64,000 nt of DNA from Dehalococcoidia bacterium. GTDB taxonomy: Bacteria > Chloroflexota > Dehalococcoidia > UBA2979. Position 1 is the stretch's first letter. The number at the start of each line of letters is the position of its first letter. Under the pieces are notes generated by a model that ran no database searches, was not told the origin of the DNA, and was given only the letters and a program-made list of their open reading frames with translations. Location of the stretch: positions 1 to 64,000 of the forward strand of contig WHSU01000008.1 of the NCBI GenBank assembly GCA_009379925.1. Direction: 5' to 3'. Of the stretch, positions 19,270 to 28,829 are shown piece by piece. Made by a program: the position numbers and the translations under genes.

Positions 19270-20466
19270 TTGGCCGGGTCGCTCGATGGTGTCCGTGTGC
19301 TCGACCTCGCCGGCGGGAGCTTCGGGTACGCCGGCCGCCTGCTCGCCGGGCTGGGCGCCGAGGTGATCAAGGTCGAGCCGCCGGGTGGCGACGCCCTGCG
19401 TCGATGGCCGCCGTTTCCCAGCGACCAACCCGACCCGGAGACCGGCGCCCGTCACCTCCACCTGGATGCGGCCAAGCAGAGCGTCGTCGTCGACCTCGAC
19501 CAGCCCGAGGGCTGCGACCTCCTCCGCCGGCTGGTCAGCGAGGCGGACGTGGTGCTCGAGAGCTTCGCGCCGCGCTACCTCGCCGAACGCGACCTCGATT
19601 ACGACCGGCTCATCGAGGTACGCCCAGACCTCGTCATGGCCTCCGTAACGCACTTCGGGCAGGACGGGCCGTACGCGGGCTACCTCGGCGGGGAGATCGT
19701 CGACCTGGCGCTGGGCGGCTATCTGAAGCTGACCGGCGACGCCGACCGCGAGCCGGTGAAGCCCTACGACGACCTGATCCTGCAACACGCCGCCCTCCAT
19801 GCGACGGTGGCCGTCATGGGCGGCCTCATGCGCCGCGATGCCACCGGCGAGGGCGACCACTTCGATGTGTGCGTGATGGAGGCCGCGCTTACCCTCGGCG
19901 GCGGCGCGTTGCAGATGTACCACGCGAACGGGCATATGCATCAGCGCACCGGCGCGCGCCTGCTGAGCGCCAACCCACGCTACGCGTACCCTTCGACGAT
20001 CCGCCCCTGTCGCGACGGTTATGTCCATGCGCACTCGAACAACCGGCACATCGACCTGCTCGCGGTCCTCATGCCGGGACTCGGCCTCGAAGCGCTGCTC
20101 GAGACGCCGATGGCGAACGCCGACGCCATCGATGAAGCGATGGACCAGTGGCTCGCGGACAAGGACAAGACCGAGGCCGTGCGGCTGGCGCAGGAACTAC
20201 GTCTCCCCTTCACGGAGGTCTTCACTCCGGACGAGATCCTCAGCGACCCGCACCTGGAGGAACGTGGCTTCCTCGTCGACCTGCGGCACCCGGAGGCGCC
20301 TGAGGGGCTGAAGCAGCCGGGTGCGGCGGCCACCATGACCGCCACGTCCTGGCGCGCGGAACGCGCACCGATACTGGGCGAGCACACCGAGGCGATCCTC
20401 ACGGACCTCCTGGGCATGGAGGCCGGCGACATCGAGGCCCTGCGCGCATCGGGGGCCGTCGCGTGA
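19270..20466 (+). CDS. CaiB/BaiF family III CoA-transferase
   Basis: [49 protein letters not shown]..., DAAKQSVVVDLDQPEGCDLLRRLV. Confidence 0.92.
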   Translation: MAGSLDGVRVLDLAGGSFGYAGRLLAGLGAEVIKVEPPGGDALRRWPPFPSDQPDPETGARHLHLDAAKQSVVVDLDQPEGCDLLRRLVSEADVVLESFAPRYLAERDLDYDRLIEVRPDLVMASVTHFGQDGPYAGYLGGEIVDLALGGYLKLTGDADREPVKPYDDLILQHAALHATVAVMGGLMRRDATGEGDHFDVCVMEAALTLGGGALQMYHANGHMHQRTGARLLSANPRYAYPSTIRPCRDGYVHAHSNNRHIDLLAVLMPGLGLEALLETPMANADAIDEAMDQWLADKDKTEAVRLAQELRLPFTEVFTPDEILSDPHLEERGFLVDLRHPEAPEGLKQPGAAATMTATSWRAERAPILGEHTEAILTDLLGMEAGDIEALRASGAVA

Positions 20467-21701
20467 CGCGGCCACTTGCGCGCTACCGGGTGCTCGAACT
20501 GACGAACGCCGTGGCCGGGCCGGTCGCCGGCTTCGTGCTGGCGGACCTGGGCGCCGATGTCATCAAGATCGAGGCGCCCAACGGCCGCACGGCGCAGCAA
20601 TCGGCGCCGCCACCGGCCGTCGAGGGCGCACCCGACCGGCCGTGGAATCGTGTCCCGAACTTCAACGAGCTACACCGAGGCAAGCGCCACATGGGCCTCG
20701 ACCTGTCACGGCCCGAGGGACGCGGGCTCTTCCTCCGACTGGTCAAGCTGGCCGACGTCGTACTGGAGAACTTCTCCCCACGGGTGCTCGGCAACCTGGG
20801 GATCGACTACCCGCAGCTGCGCGAGGTGAAACCGGACATCATCCTCACCTCGATGCCCGCCTTCGGGAAGACCGGGCCGTACGCGACCCGCAGCTCCTAC
20901 GGACCAGGCATCGACGCGATGAGCGGGCTGTCGCACCTCACGGGCTACGCCGACCGCGGCCCCGGCAAACCCGCGCAGTTCTACTGCGACTACCACGCGG
21001 GGCTCACCGCGGCCTTTACGACGATGGCCGCTCTGCGCCACCGCGACCGCACCGGCGAAGGGCAATACATCGAGCTGTCGATGCTGGAGGGCGAGATGCA
21101 GATCATCGCTCCGGCCGTCATGGACGTGACCATGAACGGCCGCGTGCAGTCCCGCATCGGCAACCGCCACGCGTGGCTGGCGCCGCAGGGCGTCTACCGT
21201 TGCGCCGGCGGCGACCGCTGGGTCGCGCTCTGCGTCGAGACCGACGAGCAGTGGGGACACCTCGCGAGGACGATCGGGCATCCGCAGCTCGCGGAGGCGC
21301 CCGACTACGCGACCGCCGAGGCGCGACGACGGGAGCACCATGACGGGATCGACCGGCTGATCGAGGCGTGGACGAGCCAGCGGTCGGACTATGACGCGAT
21401 GCATACGCTCCAGGCGGCTGGCGTCCCGGCAGGGGCCGTCCTCGATGTGCATCAGATCCTCGAGGACCCGCACGTGAAGCATCGGGAGTCCCTCGACTGG
21501 CGGTATCACCCCGAGGCGGGCAACTTCCCGCACACGCGCCTCGCGTGGCGCGCTCGCAGCGGGGACCACGGCGTCAGCGGCCCTGCGCCGCTGTACGGCG
21601 ACGGCAACGCCTACGCGGTGCAGGAACTGCTCGGTGAGCCGGCTGCGAGCCTCGAGGCGCTGATCGAGGGCGGCGTGCTGGCGACGGAGCCGCGGGGATA
21701 G
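20463..21701 (+). CDS. CaiB/BaiF family III CoA-transferase
   Basis: RYRVLELTNAVAGPVAGFVLADLGADVIKIEAPNG, ENFSPRVLGNLGIDYPQLREVKPDIILTSMPAFGKTGPYA; overlaps preceding stop. Confidence 0.93.
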   Translation: MTRPLARYRVLELTNAVAGPVAGFVLADLGADVIKIEAPNGRTAQQSAPPPAVEGAPDRPWNRVPNFNELHRGKRHMGLDLSRPEGRGLFLRLVKLADVVLENFSPRVLGNLGIDYPQLREVKPDIILTSMPAFGKTGPYATRSSYGPGIDAMSGLSHLTGYADRGPGKPAQFYCDYHAGLTAAFTTMAALRHRDRTGEGQYIELSMLEGEMQIIAPAVMDVTMNGRVQSRIGNRHAWLAPQGVYRCAGGDRWVALCVETDEQWGHLARTIGHPQLAEAPDYATAEARRREHHDGIDRLIEAWTSQRSDYDAMHTLQAAGVPAGAVLDVHQILEDPHVKHRESLDWRYHPEAGNFPHTRLAWRARSGDHGVSGPAPLYGDGNAYAVQELLGEPAASLEALIEGGVLATEPRG

Positions 21702-21702
21702 C

Positions 21703-22368
21703 CTACAGCCGCATCTCCGCGACGCTATTCGGCACGCGCAGAGGGGCGTCTGTCAGCGCCGCCACCTGCTCAGACGTCACGCCCGGCGCTACCTCGCGTA
21801 GCACGAGACCGTCCGGGGTCACGTCGATCACGGCGAGGTCGGTGACCACGAGGTCGACGCAGCCCTGACCGGTCAGGGGGTAGGTGCACTCGCGGAGGAT
21901 GCGCGCCTCGCCCTCGCGGGTGGTGTGCTCCATGACGACGATGAGCTTGCGCGCGCCGACCGCAAGGTCCATCGCGCCGCCCACGCTGCCGCCGCCACGC
22001 GCCGGCACGAACCAGTTCGCCAGGTCGCCCGTCTCGGACATTTGCAGCCCGCCGAGCACCGCGATGTCGATGTGCCCGCCTCGGATCATGCCGAAGGAGG
22101 TGGCGCTGTCGCAGAACGAGGCGCCGGGGAGCAGCGTGATTGGTTGGCCGCCCGCGTTGATCAAGTCCTGGTCGAAGTCGCCGTCCGAGATGCCCCCGAA
22201 GCCCAGGATGCCGTTCTCGGACTGCAGCGTGACCCGTCGGCCCTCCGGCAGGAACGACGAGACCAGCGTCGGCAGCCCGATCCCGAGGTTGACGGTCATG
22301 CCGTCCTCGAACTCCTGGGCGACACGCATCGCCATCAACTCGCGGGTCAGTCCCTGCGGCCTTTGCAT
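21703..22368 (-). CDS. CoA-transferase subunit B (3-oxoacid/glutaconate type)
   Basis: GMTVNLGIGLPTLVSSFLPEGRRVTLQSENGILGFG, DIAVLGGLQMSETGDLANWFVP, MDLAVGARKLIVVMEHTT. Confidence 0.92.
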   Translation of the reverse strand: MQRPQGLTRELMAMRVAQEFEDGMTVNLGIGLPTLVSSFLPEGRRVTLQSENGILGFGGISDGDFDQDLINAGGQPITLLPGASFCDSATSFGMIRGGHIDIAVLGGLQMSETGDLANWFVPARGGGSVGGAMDLAVGARKLIVVMEHTTREGEARILRECTYPLTGQGCVDLVVTDLAVIDVTPDGLVLREVAPGVTSEQVAALTDAPLRVPNSVAEMRL

Positions 22369-22371
22369 CGG

Positions 22372-23064
22372 CTACCCGTCCCAGCTCACCGGCAGCGCCG
22401 GCGCCTGCACCATGCGGTCCACGAAGATCGCCGGCGTATGCACCTGCTCCGGTTCGATCGCGCCCGGCTCGACTATCTCGTCCACCTCAGCGATCACGAG
22501 GCCGGCCGCGGTCGCCATCAGTGGGTTGAAGTTCCGCGCCGCGCGCCGGTAGACGAGGTTTCCCAGCGTGTCCGCCCGATGCGCGCGGATGAAGGCGACG
22601 TCCGCGGTCAGACCGCGGACGAGCAGATACGTCTCGCCGTCGACCTCCATCTCTAGTTTGCCTTCGGCCAGCGGCGTGCCGACCCCGGTCCGCGTGAGGA
22701 AGCCCGCGATGCCCGCGCCACCGGCGCGGATGCGCTCCGCGAACGTGCCCTGCGGCACCATCTCCAGCGTGACCTTTCCCGCTCGGTAGAGCGTCTCGAA
22801 GTGGCTCTTCTTCCCGCTGGACGCGCGGATGGCGAACGTGGCGACGAGGCCATCGACGCGTCCCGCCTCGCACATGCGGTCCAGGACGGTGTCCGAGTTG
22901 AGCGCGTTGGTGATGGCGGTGATGCCGCGCGTACCGCGCTCGAACAGGGCCTCCAGCAGGTTGGTGGGCAGTCCGGCGGTGACGAAGCCGCCGATCATCA
23001 GCGAGATGCCGTCCTCGATGCCCTCCAGCGCCTCGGCTGGGGTGTCGTACACCCGCGCGACCAT
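22372..23064 (-). CDS. CoA-transferase subunit A (3-oxoacid type)
   Basis: EALEGIEDGISLMIGGFVTAGLPTNLLEAL, RIRAGGAGIAGFLTRTGVGTPLAEGK, GNLVYRRAARNFNPLMATAAGLVIAEVDEIVEPGAIEPEQVHTPAIFVDRMV. Confidence 0.93.
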   Translation of the reverse strand: MVARVYDTPAEALEGIEDGISLMIGGFVTAGLPTNLLEALFERGTRGITAITNALNSDTVLDRMCEAGRVDGLVATFAIRASSGKKSHFETLYRAGKVTLEMVPQGTFAERIRAGGAGIAGFLTRTGVGTPLAEGKLEMEVDGETYLLVRGLTADVAFIRAHRADTLGNLVYRRAARNFNPLMATAAGLVIAEVDEIVEPGAIEPEQVHTPAIFVDRMVQAPALPVSWDG

Positions 23065-23104
23065 TCGGCTCCCTCTGTGTGCGTCGGCGCTCGCCGTTGA
23101 CCGG

Positions 23105-23902
23105 CTAGCGGCCGTGGAACTCCGGCGTGCGCTTCTCCGCGAAGGCCTTCGGGCCTTCCTTCGCATCGTCGGTGGTCTTGAGGATGTGCGACATCGCCTG
23201 CTCCAGGCGCAGGCCCTCCATCAGCGGGAGCCCCTGGTGGGCTCGCACCGCGAGTTCTTTGATGGCGCGCACGGCCAGCGGCGGCATCTCGCGGAGCTGC
23301 CGCGCGTACTCCATCGCGGTATCCATTACCTGGTCGTGTGGTACGACCTCGTTGATCAGCCCGAACTGCGCGGCGCGCTGTGCCGAGAGCCGCCTGCCGA
23401 GGAGCAGCACCTCCATCGCGATCGGGTACGGCAACTGCCGGACCGTGCGCTGGGTGCCACCGTTCGCCGGGAGGATACCGCGCTTCACCTCGGACAGGTC
23501 GTACATCGAGTGCTCGGAGCCGATGCGGAAGTCGGTCGCGAGCAGCATGGTCATGCCGCCGGCGAGGCACCAGCCGTTGATGGCGGCGACCACGGGCTTC
23601 CAGACCTCGAGGCCCCGGTTCAGGATCTGCTCCTGCTGCGTCTGCCAGAGCTGCGCCATCTCGTTCTGCTGCGGGATGGTCAGCTTCAGGTCCGCGCCGG
23701 CGCTGAACACCTGCCGCTCGGGCGGCCGGTCCGGCTGCGGCGCGCCTGTGACCACGGCGACCCAGATCTCCGGGTTGTCGCGCACCTCGATCCAGGCGTT
23801 CGAGAGCTGCGTGTACATCTCGGGCGTCATGGCGTTGAGCGCCTCCGGCCGGTTCAGCCGGATCGTGGCGATCCTGTCTTCGACGCCAAACTCGATGGTC
23901 AC
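23105..23902 (-). CDS. Enoyl-CoA hydratase/isomerase family protein
   Basis: VTIEFGVEDRIATIRLNRPEALNAMTPEMYTQL, VFSAGADLKLT, INGWCLAGGMTMLLATDFRIGSEHSMYDLSEVKRGI, EKRTPEFHGR. Confidence 0.93.
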   Translation of the reverse strand: MTIEFGVEDRIATIRLNRPEALNAMTPEMYTQLSNAWIEVRDNPEIWVAVVTGAPQPDRPPERQVFSAGADLKLTIPQQNEMAQLWQTQQEQILNRGLEVWKPVVAAINGWCLAGGMTMLLATDFRIGSEHSMYDLSEVKRGILPANGGTQRTVRQLPYPIAMEVLLLGRRLSAQRAAQFGLINEVVPHDQVMDTAMEYARQLREMPPLAVRAIKELAVRAHQGLPLMEGLRLEQAMSHILKTTDDAKEGPKAFAEKRTPEFHGR

Positions 23903-23955
23903 CGTAGCCTCCTCAAGTCCGAGGGCTCCGCGTCGTAGCCGGTAGGATGCCTCGG

Positions 23956-24393
23956 CTATCCCTCGGCGCGCTCGAAGTAGAGCGCGCTCTGCTCCTCGGT
24001 CAGTGGCCGCGGCGACGCCTGCACACGCATCCCCACCGTCACCGATTCCGAGGGCATCCCGATCACGTTCGAGAGGATACGCGGCCCCTCGTCCAGTTCG
24101 ACAATCGAGACGTTGTAGGGCAGGTCGTCCACGAATGCCGCGTGATATCGCTGGTGCACGGTGATGAACGAGTAGACCGTGCCCAACCCGTTCGCGACCT
24201 TCCACTCGAGGGCTGTCGAGCCGCACTCGTAGCAGAACGTCTCCGGTGGGTACTGGTAGAACTGGCACGCCGTGCAGCGCTGGAGGCGCAACTCGCCCTC
24301 GTGCAGTCCCGCCCAGAAGGGCGCATCCACCTCCGTCGGCGCCGGCAGCAGCGCCGCCTTCGCGGACCGGTCAGTCGTCTGTGGCTCAACCAT
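23956..24393 (-). CDS. Zn-ribbon OB-fold protein (DUF35 family)
   Basis: FWAGLHEGELRLQRCTACQFYQYPPETFCYECGSTALEWKVANGLGTVYSFITVH. Confidence 0.92.
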   Translation of the reverse strand: MVEPQTTDRSAKAALLPAPTEVDAPFWAGLHEGELRLQRCTACQFYQYPPETFCYECGSTALEWKVANGLGTVYSFITVHQRYHAAFVDDLPYNVSIVELDEGPRILSNVIGMPSESVTVGMRVQASPRPLTEEQSALYFERAEG

Positions 24394-24428
24394 CGAGGTC
24401 TCCCCTGCGCTCGCCGCTGCTCACAGGC

Positions 24429-25577
24429 CTATGCCGGCTGGTTGGTGAGGACCATCGTGGCGTGCGTGGTCATGATGCCGCCCTGCTGGCTCACCAGTCC
24501 GACCTCGGCGCCCTCGACCTGTCGCTCGGTCTCCGCGTACGCGCCGCGAAGCTGCCGCACCGCCTCGATGATCAGGTGGGGGCCGGGCATGCCGGTCTCC
24601 GACAGCAGCCCGCCCGAGGTGTTCACGGGCAGTTCGCCACCGAGGTGTGTGCGCTTCTCCTCGTAGAACGACCCGCCCTCGCCCTTCGCGACGAAGCCGT
24701 AGTCCTCCAGGGTAATCAGCGGGACGATCGTGAAGCAGTCGTAGATCTGGCAGAAGTCCATGTCGGCCGGCCCGAGACCTGAGTTGCGGAAAGCCGCCTC
24801 CCCGGACACCCTCGCCCCCGACACTGTGAGGTCACCGCGCCGGTGGAAGTCCCACGCCGGGTGCCCCTGGCCCAGGCCCTCGATGTAGACCGGCGGCTGC
24901 TTCAGCGCCTTCGCCCGCTCCTCGGTGGTCACGATCCACGCCGCGCCGCTGTCCGAGACGGGGCAGCAGTCGACGAGGTGGAACGGCTCCGCGAGCCAGC
25001 GCGAGTTGTGGTAGTCCTCCAGGGTCAGCGGGTCCTGGAACTGCGCGTTCGGGTTGAGGCTCGCGTGGTAGCGGTGCGCGACGGCGACGTTGCCCAGCTG
25101 CTCGTGCGTGGTCCCGTACATCGCCATGTGACGCCGGGCGGCCATCGCATACGCCGAGGGTGCACCGAACAGCCCCGCCAGTGCCGCGTCCCCCTTCGGC
25201 GCCGCGTAGCTGCTACGGCTGCCCGTGGCGGGGTTGTCCCCGTAGGAGCAGACGACCACCTCCGCCTGTCCGAGTTCGATGGCCCCGATCGCGAACTGAA
25301 TCAGCCCGATGTTGCTGGCGCCCGCCTGGTCGATGGTGGCGCACACCTTCGGCACGATGCGCAGCGCCTCCGCCACCCGCGTCGACCAGAGCCCCGGGAA
25401 CGTCGAGGTGGGCGTCTTCGTGAGGACGCCGTCGACATCGGCGGTGGTGAGCCCGGCGTCGTCGAGCGCGGCGCGGATCGCGGTGACGTTATGTCCCAAC
25501 TGGGAGAGGCCCGGGTTGCGCCCGTAGGCGGTGTTTCCCACCCCCACGATGCAATACCGATGCTGGAGGCCCTTCAT
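24429..25577 (-). CDS. Thiolase family protein
   Basis: YCIVGVGNTAYGRNPG, AALDDAGLTTADVDGVLTKTP, CSYGDNPATG, LPVNTSGGLLSETGMPGPHLIIEAVRQLRG. Confidence 0.9.
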   Translation of the reverse strand: MKGLQHRYCIVGVGNTAYGRNPGLSQLGHNVTAIRAALDDAGLTTADVDGVLTKTPTSTFPGLWSTRVAEALRIVPKVCATIDQAGASNIGLIQFAIGAIELGQAEVVVCSYGDNPATGSRSSYAAPKGDAALAGLFGAPSAYAMAARRHMAMYGTTHEQLGNVAVAHRYHASLNPNAQFQDPLTLEDYHNSRWLAEPFHLVDCCPVSDSGAAWIVTTEERAKALKQPPVYIEGLGQGHPAWDFHRRGDLTVSGARVSGEAAFRNSGLGPADMDFCQIYDCFTIVPLITLEDYGFVAKGEGGSFYEEKRTHLGGELPVNTSGGLLSETGMPGPHLIIEAVRQLRGAYAETERQVEGAEVGLVSQQGGIMTTHATMVLTNQPA

Positions 25578-25866
25578 ACGGCCGGCTCCTGTCCTCCTCG
25601 GCGCTCGCGTCGCCCGAGCATCCGCCGTCCCGCACGGGCGGTCAACAAAACCTTTGCATCACGGGCCTGGGGGTCCGGGACACCCGGCGAGGCCCACGCG
25701 CTGCGCCCGCACGACGGCCCACGTGCTACCCCGGTTTGCATGGAGCGCTCGAGGGCGTGTGCGGTGCTGTGGCTACGGATGACCAGCCACGAAGCCGACC
25801 ATTACGCGTACCATCTCGCGCGTTCATCGGAAATCATCCCCGATGCTCATGGTTCGGAGTCCCGCG

Positions 25867-26796
25867 ATGCGAAAGCTCATCCTCCTGTTCGTGGCGGCGG
25901 TCGCGCTCTGGCCAGCCACCAGTTCGGCCCAGACCCCACTGACCGGCGACATCCCGACGCAGGGAGGCTTCGGGCTGGCAGTATGGGGCGGAGGGCCGGT
26001 CGCGGACCTGGAGCTAGCGGCAGCCGCCCGCGGGTGCGACCTCGATGCCGTGTGGCTGACGGTCGGCGGTCAGTTCGTCGGTCACCTCATCGGGGCGCCC
26101 GCCTTCGTGAACGCCGCGTTCACCACGTCGGTGGGTGCAGTCATCCCACCCGGAACAGTCGTTGTCCTCGTGTGCCAGCCCGGCGCAGTAGTGCCGCTGC
26201 TGCTGCCAACGCCCCCGCCGACGGGCACGCCGATCATGTCGTTGCTGCTCGACATCGATGACTTCGAGCCCGGCGCAGCAGTGCTCGACGAGGGATGCTT
26301 CGTCGCGGGTGCCCGCCCGAACGCGGCTCGGTTGTTCGACGGCACTGCCGGCTACCTCGAGGTCAACGGGACGGTCCTGGCGCTCGCGAGTTCCGATGTG
26401 GTCGTGCTGGCGAGCGCGGAGGCGGCGAAGGGTCACCTCGACCTGCTTCGGCCGGACGTCGGGACCTGGCCACTGGTCAAAGAGTTTGCGGCCGCGGCCG
26501 GGGTGACCACCGAACAGTACGAATCCCTGATCGTCGGTTCGTTCTCTCATGACCTCGCGGCCTACGGAAACGAAGGTGTGTACGTCGAGCTCGACTTCAC
26601 GAGCGGATTGACGCTGGAGGTCGAGATCGTCCGCATCGGCAACGTGATCCTGCAGGTCACGACCACACGGGCCTCGGACGAGGGCGTGACGTCGGTCGAC
26701 AGCTCCGCCGCATACCCGCTGATCAAGCTCCAACTCGCGGAAACCCAGGCGGCGGTGACCGCCGGCATCGACGCCAGCGCATGTGTGCCGGTCTAG
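25867..26796 (+). CDS. Secreted protein of unknown function with signal peptide
   Basis: MRKLILLFVAAVALWPATSSAQTP signal peptide with Ala-x-Ala-like cleavage; roughly 300-aa ORF, no family recognised. Confidence 0.6.
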   Translation: MRKLILLFVAAVALWPATSSAQTPLTGDIPTQGGFGLAVWGGGPVADLELAAAARGCDLDAVWLTVGGQFVGHLIGAPAFVNAAFTTSVGAVIPPGTVVVLVCQPGAVVPLLLPTPPPTGTPIMSLLLDIDDFEPGAAVLDEGCFVAGARPNAARLFDGTAGYLEVNGTVLALASSDVVVLASAEAAKGHLDLLRPDVGTWPLVKEFAAAAGVTTEQYESLIVGSFSHDLAAYGNEGVYVELDFTSGLTLEVEIVRIGNVILQVTTTRASDEGVTSVDSSAAYPLIKLQLAETQAAVTAGIDASACVPV

Positions 26797-26848
26797 CCGT
26801 CGAGCAGACAGCCTCGTCTCGTACTTCTTGCGCGCCCCGCGTAGGCCG

Positions 26849-27754
26849 CTATCGCCCTCGGAGGCGCGGGTCGAGCGCGTCGCGCAGCGCGTCACCGAAG
26901 ATGTTGAACGAGAACACGATGAGCGTGATCGCCACACCGGGCACGATCGCCAGCATGCTCTGCCGCCGCATGAACTCCAGCCCGTCACCGCTCAACATCG
27001 CACCCAGGTCCGGTTGCGGCGGAGGCAGGCCGTATCCGAGGAACCCGAGCGACGCCACGATCAAGATGACGGCTCCCAGGGCCACCGTGGCGGAGTAGAT
27101 AATCACATGGGCCACGTTCGGGAGGATGTAGCGCAGCATCACCCGGGTGTTGGAGACTCCGATGGCCTGAGCCGCCTCGACGTAGGGCTCTTCGCGCACC
27201 TGCAGCACGACGCTACGGATCAGACGTGCGTAGTTCGGGGCGATCGTGGCTGCAACGATCAGGATCATCGACTTCACGCCGGGGCCAACGATCGCGATCA
27301 GCGTGATCAGGATCACCAGCGTGGGCAGGGCGATCCAGATGTCCACCAACCGCTGCACGATCTTGTCGACCCACCCGCCGTAGAACCCGGAGACGATAGC
27401 TACCGAGGCCGCCGCTGCCTGGGCGAGGAACACGGCTGCCAGACTCACGCCCAGCGAAACGCGAGTCCCCCAGATGGCGCGGCTGAAGACGTCCCGCCCG
27501 AGATGGTCGGTGCCGAGGAAGAAGTCCCGGCTGGGGCCCTCGAGCGCCCGCGCGAAGTCGAATTCGTCGTAGCCGTACGGGGCCACGATCGGGGCGAATG
27601 CCGCGGCGAGCCCCATCGCGACGAGAATGCAGAGCCCGGCGAAGCCCAGCGGCTTTCGCGTGGCAAAGCGCACGAACGAGCCCCACGCACTGCGGGTGCG
27701 CGGCAGGCCGTCCAACCGCACGGCCGGCTCCCGGACCGTCGTTGCGCCGCTCAT
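26849..27754 (-). CDS. ABC transporter permease (DppC/OppC-like)
   Basis: FFLGTDHLGRDVFSRAIWGTRVSLGVSL, EEPYVEAAQAIGVSNTRVMLRYILPNV, DALRDALDPRLRGR; start at MSGATTVREP overlaps upstream stop. Confidence 0.93.
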   Translation of the reverse strand: MSGATTVREPAVRLDGLPRTRSAWGSFVRFATRKPLGFAGLCILVAMGLAAAFAPIVAPYGYDEFDFARALEGPSRDFFLGTDHLGRDVFSRAIWGTRVSLGVSLAAVFLAQAAAASVAIVSGFYGGWVDKIVQRLVDIWIALPTLVILITLIAIVGPGVKSMILIVAATIAPNYARLIRSVVLQVREEPYVEAAQAIGVSNTRVMLRYILPNVAHVIIYSATVALGAVILIVASLGFLGYGLPPPQPDLGAMLSGDGLEFMRRQSMLAIVPGVAITLIVFSFNIFGDALRDALDPRLRGR

Positions 27755-28713
27755 CGCCCGGAGAACCGGATGCGCGGGTCGATCACCCCGTACAGGATGT
27801 CGACGACGAGGTTGGAGAAGACCAGGACGGTCCCGAAGAACAGGTTCGTCCCCAGAATGACGTAGATGTCCAGGCGCTGGAGGGCGGTCAGCAGGTACCT
27901 CCCGACCCCGGGGACGAGGAAGATCTGCTCGAAGATGACGGTCCCGGAGACGACGTTCGGGATCTGGAGCCCGACCACCGTGACGATAGGCAAGAGGGCG
28001 TTCCGCAGCACATGGCGGAAGTAGACAGTCTGCGTCGAGAGGCCTTTCGCGCGGGCTGTCCGGACGTAATCGTGGCCCAGCACCTCCAGTACTTGCGTGC
28101 GCACGAGCCGGATCATCGTCCCGGTCGAGTTCAACCCCAGGATCAACATTGGCAGCCAGATGTGCTTGAGGTTCGCCAGCGGGTCCTCCCAGAATGGTCT
28201 GAACTCGATAGAGGGCGCCCAGCGGAACCACACACTGCCGAACACCAGCACCAGGATGGCAAGCCAGAATCCGGGCACCGCATACAGCAGGATCGCGCCA
28301 CCCCGCGCCAGGTAGTCCGGGACCGTATCGCGGCGCACCGCCGACATCATCCCGATCGGGAGGGCTACGAGGACCGTGATGACGAGCGCGCCGAGTCCGA
28401 GCTGCAGGCTGGTCGGCACGCGGTAGAGCAACTCCTCTGTCACGGGACGCCCGCTCACAAACGACCGCCCGAGGTCGCCCTGGGCGACCCGCCCGAGCCA
28501 CCGCGCGTACTGGACCGGTAGCGGGCCATCAAGCCCGAACTTCTCGCGGAGCTCCGCCGCGATCGTGGGGTCGAACGTCGTGTCGGTCTCGCCCAGGAGC
28601 ACGTCGACCACATCGACCGGCATCAGCACGCGGATCGCGATGAAGATGACGACCGTCAACCCGAATAGCGTGGGCACAGCCAGCGCAAGTCGATGCAGGG
28701 CGTACTGAAGCAT
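27751..28713 (-). CDS. ABC transporter permease (DppB/OppB-like)
   Basis: MLQYALHRLALAVPTLFGLTVVIFIAIRVLM, DYVRTARAKGLSTQTVYFRHVLRNALLPIVTVVGLQI, VDILYGVIDPRIRFSGR. Confidence 0.93.
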   Translation of the reverse strand: MLQYALHRLALAVPTLFGLTVVIFIAIRVLMPVDVVDVLLGETDTTFDPTIAAELREKFGLDGPLPVQYARWLGRVAQGDLGRSFVSGRPVTEELLYRVPTSLQLGLGALVITVLVALPIGMMSAVRRDTVPDYLARGGAILLYAVPGFWLAILVLVFGSVWFRWAPSIEFRPFWEDPLANLKHIWLPMLILGLNSTGTMIRLVRTQVLEVLGHDYVRTARAKGLSTQTVYFRHVLRNALLPIVTVVGLQIPNVVSGTVIFEQIFLVPGVGRYLLTALQRLDIYVILGTNLFFGTVLVFSNLVVDILYGVIDPRIRFSGR

Positions 28714-28829
28714 GGGCGATCCGTCAGTAGGTGTGCTGGGCGGCCGAGCGGGTCGCGCGAGCGAAGGTACACGGCGACCCGCTCCTCGGCATGCGAACGC
28801 AGGCGGTGCTCACGGCACGGTCCGCGCGG

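Noticed and set aside
26849-28501. 550-aa reading of the DppC permease ORF
   Set aside because: Upstream half is a shadow frame of the DppB permease; the real start is MSGATTVREP at 27754.
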